Of a stretch of DNA of 9,233 bases, positions 6,708-9,233 are shown in pieces. The stretch is from an uncultured Rhodobacter sp. (GTDB lineage Bacteria > Pseudomonadota > Alphaproteobacteria > Rhodobacterales > Rhodobacteraceae): assembly GCA_937901435.1 (NCBI GenBank), contig CALGTJ010000122.1, positions 1 through 9,233 on the forward strand, in the 5' to 3' direction. Both the position numbers and the translations under genes were made by a program. The notes beneath the pieces are model-generated. The model was not told the origin of the DNA, did no database searches, and worked only from the letters and a program-made list of their open reading frames with translations. Each line of letters opens with the position of its first letter. Within the stretch, counting starts at the first letter, position 1.

Positions 6708-6736
6708 TTGGGCAGATTTGCCCGGTGAGCTATAAA
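6708..6736 (+). promoter_or_regulatory. Promoter candidate P1 for the S74 protein gene
   Basis: TTGGGC (6708-6713) and TATAAA (6731-6736) are separated by exactly 17 bp. The -35 is a weak match and the -10 a strong one. The inverted repeat GGGCA-N4-TGCCC (6710-6723) overlaps the -35 and spacer, where a bound repressor would block RNA polymerase. Confidence 0.4.
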
Positions 6737-6760
6737 AGCCGCATCCCATGCCCGTTTTAA

Positions 6761-6788
6761 TTGATGTTTTTCCAATTTTTGCTATGGT
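6761..6788 (+). promoter_or_regulatory. Promoter candidate P2 for the S74 protein gene
   Basis: TTGATG (6761-6766) is followed after 16 bp by TATGGT (6783-6788), preceded by the extended -10 dinucleotide TG one base upstream (6780-6781). The surrounding sequence is AT-rich. Initiation near 6795 would give a leader of about 180 nt. Confidence 0.4.
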
Positions 6789-6976
6789 CTGCACAAATGT
6801 TTGCGTTCAAGAGTCCGCTAGGCGTCATTCCCCCTGTCTGACTTTGTGTATTGTAACCCCAACCGCACCGCGTATTGGCTTTTATTGGCCCGTATTGACC
6901 ACAAGATCACGGATTTCATGCCTGTCCCATCGCATCCCCATTTGACAGGCGACCCAAAACCAAAAGGACCCCTGAT

Positions 6977-8242
6977 ATGAGCCGCACCCCTTTGAAATAT
7001 TCTCACCTGACACAGGTTACAGCACTGGCTGCAGGGCTTTTGTCGCTGGGCACCACCACGGCACAGGCCGATCAGGTGATCCTGGACGATCTGATCGTGG
7101 ATGGCAGCATTTGCGTGGGTCAGGACTGTGTGAACGGTGAAAGCTTTGGCTTTGACACGATCCGCCTGAAGGAAAACAATCTGCGGATCAAGTTTCAGGA
7201 TACCTCTAATTCCGCTAGCTTTCCCTCCAACGATTGGCAGATCACCGCCAATGACAGTTCCAATGGCGGGGCCAATAAATTCTCGATCGATGATATAGAT
7301 GGCGGGCGCACGCCCTTTACCATCGAGGCAAGCGCGCCCAGCAATTCGCTGTATGTCGATGACGGTGGGCGGATTGGCCTTGGCACATCGACACCGGTCG
7401 TCGAGGTGCATGTGGTGGACGGGGACAGCCCGACCCTGCGGCTGGAGCAGGACGGCAGTTCGGGCTTTACGGCGCAGACCTGGGATCTGGCTGGCAACGA
7501 AACCAACTTTTTCGTCCGCGATGTGACCAATGGATCCCGCCTGCCGTTCAAGATCAGACCGCTTGCACCGACAGACTCGCTCTATGTCAATACGAACGGG
7601 AATATCGGGCTTGGCACCGCCAGCCCCTCAGAGGCGCTGCACCTGCGCAGGACTGACGGAACGGCACGGGTTCTGGTCGAGGAAAACTCTGCCGCGGCGG
7701 GCAATTCGACCATGCTGCTTCTGGACAACGCCGGCGGGCGTCCGCGGATCCAGATGACGGGCGCGGGCAATGCGGTGCAGACCGGGGATTGGTCTTTGTC
7801 GGCGGGCAATACATTCGTTTTGCAGGATCGCATCGCCAGCAACAACGTGATGATTGTGGACCAAGCGGGCAATATGACCATTGGTGGCGCGCTGACGGAA
7901 AACTCTGACAAGAACAACAAGATGGCGATCGAGCCTGTCGCCCATGACGAGATCCTTGCCAAGGTTGCCGCCCTGCCGATCAGCGCCTGGACCTATAAGA
8001 ACGACGCAGAGGCTGGCATCCGTCATATCGGCCCGATGGCGCAGGATTTCTACGCCGCCTTTGAAACCGGCGCTGGCCCGACCGGGATTTCGACGATTGA
8101 CACCAGCGGTGTCGCGCTGGCCGCGATCAAGGCGCTGAGCGAAGAGAACAAGGCGCTGGAGGCACAGACAGCCGCGCAGCAGGCCATGATCGCCCGGCTT
8201 GTGACACGTCTGGACGTGCTCGAAGGACATATCGTCAAATAG
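6977..8242 (+). CDS. Exported protein with C-terminal peptidase S74 / intramolecular chaperone domain
   Basis: The 421-residue product starts at ATG 6977 behind AAAAGGA (8-nt spacing). A Sec signal peptide ends at TTTAQA-DQ (cleavage about 31/32). Residues 45-120 hold a conserved N-terminal module (SICVGQDCVNGESFGFDT, FPSNDWQITANDS, GGANKFSIDD) with Cys46 and Cys51 able to form a disulfide. Two tail-fibre-like repeats follow, GLGTSTPVVEVHV (134-146) and GLGTASPSEALHL (211-223). The C-terminal S74 domain (about 308-390) begins SDKNNKMAIEPV, where Ser310 and Lys315 keep the Ser/Lys spacing of the autocleaving endosialidase chaperone, then RHIGPMAQDFYAAF (349-362). Heptad-like helices (386-418) suggest a trimeric coiled coil. 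In the known family this domain assembles trimeric beta-helical fibres and then cleaves itself off. A secreted or surface fibre is inferred; the partner is unknown. The next gene is a tandem paralogue. Confidence 0.88.
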   Translation: MSRTPLKYSHLTQVTALAAGLLSLGTTTAQADQVILDDLIVDGSICVGQDCVNGESFGFDTIRLKENNLRIKFQDTSNSASFPSNDWQITANDSSNGGANKFSIDDIDGGRTPFTIEASAPSNSLYVDDGGRIGLGTSTPVVEVHVVDGDSPTLRLEQDGSSGFTAQTWDLAGNETNFFVRDVTNGSRLPFKIRPLAPTDSLYVNTNGNIGLGTASPSEALHLRRTDGTARVLVEENSAAAGNSTMLLLDNAGGRPRIQMTGAGNAVQTGDWSLSAGNTFVLQDRIASNNVMIVDQAGNMTIGGALTENSDKNNKMAIEPVAHDEILAKVAALPISAWTYKNDAEAGIRHIGPMAQDFYAAFETGAGPTGISTIDTSGVALAAIKALSEENKALEAQTAAQQAMIARLVTRLDVLEGHIVK

Positions 8243-8297
8243 GCGCAAGGACTGATCCGGGTAGGGCCAAACATGGGTCTATCGGTTATTTTTCAGG

Positions 8298-8331
8298 AAA
8301 ACCTCCGGGAGACCGGGGGTTTTAATTTTTT
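8298..8331 (+). terminator. Rho-independent terminator after the S74 protein gene
   Basis: AAAACCTCCGG (8298-8308) pairs with CCGGGGGTTTT (8313-8323), an 11-bp stem with one G-T wobble, closed by a GAGA tetraloop. AA and a six-T run (8326-8331) follow. It lies 55 bp after the stop codon and separates this gene from the downstream paralogue, so the two are probably separate transcription units. Confidence 0.85.
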
Positions 8332-8422
8332 GTTAACGGGAAAGAGAGCAGTCTGCTGCGACCCGCTTTGCGCTGTGGCTGCCTTGTGCCGTGACGGGAG
8401 GCGACGCTTAGAAAAAAGTAAA

Positions 8423-8437
8423 ATAGGAAAATCCTAT
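8423..8437 (+). promoter_or_regulatory. Inverted repeat over the ribosome-binding site and start of the second S74 gene
   Basis: ATAGGA (8423-8428), AAA, TCCTAT (8432-8437) is a perfect 6-bp inverted repeat. It covers the Shine-Dalgarno AGGA and the first two bases of the ATG at 8436. In RNA a 3-nt loop hairpin would partly hide the initiation site. It is short, so it may be chance. Confidence 0.35.
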
Positions 8438-9233
8438 GATCTTTCGGCCCTGTTCCATGGCCCTTCTTTCGCTTGTGGTAAGCCTGTCTCTGGCCCAGTC
8501 CACCGGTTCCGTCAGGGCAGAGGTCGTACATGCAGAGGATGTGATCATCGCGGGCAGTCTCTGTGTCGGACTGGCCTGTGTGTAGGGGGAAAACTTTGGC
8601 TTTGATACGCTTTTGCTAAAGCAAGAGGTCCTGCGCATCCGGGCGGACGACACCTCGGCGGCCTCGAGTTTTCCCAGCAATGACTGGCAGTTGACCTTTA
8701 ATGATCGCTTGGGCGGTGGGGCGAACAAGTTTTCCATCGATGATCTCTCTGGTGGGCGGACCCCCTTTACGCTTGAGGCCGGTGCGCCGAACCATGCGTT
8801 ATATGTCGACACGCTTGGCCGGATCGGCATCGGCACCAACAGCCCCGCTGTCATGTTGCATGTGAAAGACGGCGAAACCCCCGGTCTGCGTCTGGAACAG
8901 GACACCACCAAAGGGTTCACCGCGCAGATTTGGGAAATGGCGGGCAATGAGGTCAATCTTTTCGTTCGGGATGTGACCCATGGCTCTAAATTGCCGTTCC
9001 GGATCAGGCCGGGGGCGTTGAACAATTCGATCCTTATCGGGGCGGATGGGAATGTTCTGATTGGCGCAACGACCGCGACGCCTGCGGATCAAAACCCCAT
9101 CGCGGCCCTGCACGTCCAGCGCAGTGATGGGACCGCGCGGTTTCTGGTCGAGGAAACCTCGACCACGGCGGGCAATCGCAGCCTGATGTTTCTGGACAAC
9201 GCGGGCGGGCGTCCGCGCCTGCAGATGAAGGGC
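8436..9233 (+). pseudogene. Tandem paralogue of the exported S74-type protein, interrupted by an amber codon at codon 50; runs off the right edge
   Basis: From ATG 8436 (AGGA at 8425-8428, 7-nt spacing) the frame encodes a signal peptide (MIFRPCSMALLSLVVSLSLA, cleavage about SVRA-E) and then SLCVGLACV before TAG at 8583-8585. The frame then continues open to base 9233. The continuation matches the upstream protein without gaps across the N-terminal module: GENFGFDT against GESFGFDT, then FPSNDWQLTFND, GGANKFSIDDLSGGRTPFT, GRIGIGTNSPAVMLHV and LFVRDVTHGSKLPFRIRPG. TAG replaces the codon for Asn53 of the neighbour (CVNGE against CV-stop-GE). A roughly seven-residue insertion near 9070-9105 precedes LHVQRSDGTARFLVEE. 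Codon choice and conservation after the stop look like a working gene, so the lesion is recent, suppressed, or a base-call error. The C-terminal S74 domain would lie beyond the window. Confidence 0.82.

Larger units (their letters stand above)
6638..6976 (+). promoter_or_regulatory. Intergenic region upstream of the S74 protein gene
   Basis: This 339-bp gap has no credible gene. Just after the rep stop is a small GC hairpin (GGCGC, AC, GCGCC; 6638-6649) with no T tail, so it is not a clear terminator. Then come two promoter candidates (6708-6736 and 6761-6788), an inverted repeat in the first one's spacer, and a row of 10-bp-phased TATTG elements (6873-6899). The leader to ATG 6977 would be about 180 nt from the second promoter. 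Confidence 0.6.

Noticed and set aside
8273..8605. Plus-strand frame of 110 codons spanning the terminator and the start of the second S74 gene
   Set aside because: It crosses a strong terminator and reads the second S74 gene in the wrong frame; the similarity to the upstream paralogue lies in the frame starting at 8436.
1..9233. CRISPR arrays, tRNA or rRNA genes, insertion sequences
   Set aside because: No regularly spaced repeats with unique spacers, no cloverleaf-like tRNA sequence, no transposase frame and no terminal inverted repeats were seen.

Overview
The window looks like the replication and partition core of an extrachromosomal replicon (plasmid or chromid) from an alphaproteobacterium, most likely a Rhodobacterales / Roseobacter-group member. 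The grounds are a RepA-type initiator of the RPA family written divergently from a parAB operon, a Ros/MucR zinc-finger regulator (an alphaproteobacterial family), GC-rich coding sequence with clearly AT-rich intergenic regions, and CcrM-type GANTC sites clustered in the putative origin. No database search was possible, so the taxon is an inference.

Layout from left to right. (1) 1-1503, minus strand: a tetratricopeptide (TPR) protein gene interrupted by an in-frame TAA at 814-816. The same frame stays open to the window edge, so 814-1503 and 1-807 are probably two parts of one broken gene. (2) 1504-1956: an AT-richer divergent intergenic region with a good promoter for the next gene. (3) 1957-2403, plus strand: a Ros/MucR-type regulator, followed by a strong bidirectional terminator. 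(4) 2498-5126, minus strand: the partition locus, with parA (3732-5126) then parB (2539-3606). Near-identical palindromic parS candidates lie on both sides of parB. (5) 5127-5596: the probable replication origin, with an AT-rich segment, three tandem 22-bp iterons each carrying a GANTC site, and a perfect consensus DnaA box. (6) 5597-6637, plus strand: the replication initiator gene. (7) 6638-6976: an intergenic region with two promoter candidates and two candidate operators. (8) 6977-8242, plus strand: an exported protein ending in a peptidase S74 / intramolecular chaperone domain, with its own terminator. (9) 8436-9233, plus strand: a tandem paralogue of that gene, broken by an amber codon at codon 50 and running off the right edge.

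How the parts work together: the initiator would bind the iterons next to its own gene with help from host DnaA. ParA and ParB acting on the parS palindromes would segregate the replicon. The MucR-type protein may regulate nearby surface or accessory genes. The flanking accessory genes (TPR protein and tandem S74 proteins) carry two independent single-codon nonsense lesions in otherwise intact frames. That suggests either relaxed selection on accessory cargo or base-call errors, and it is the first thing to settle. The replicon core is clear; no complete new multi-gene system is evident. The most interesting features are the GANTC-bearing iterons, the parS pair bracketing parB, and the tandem S74 genes.
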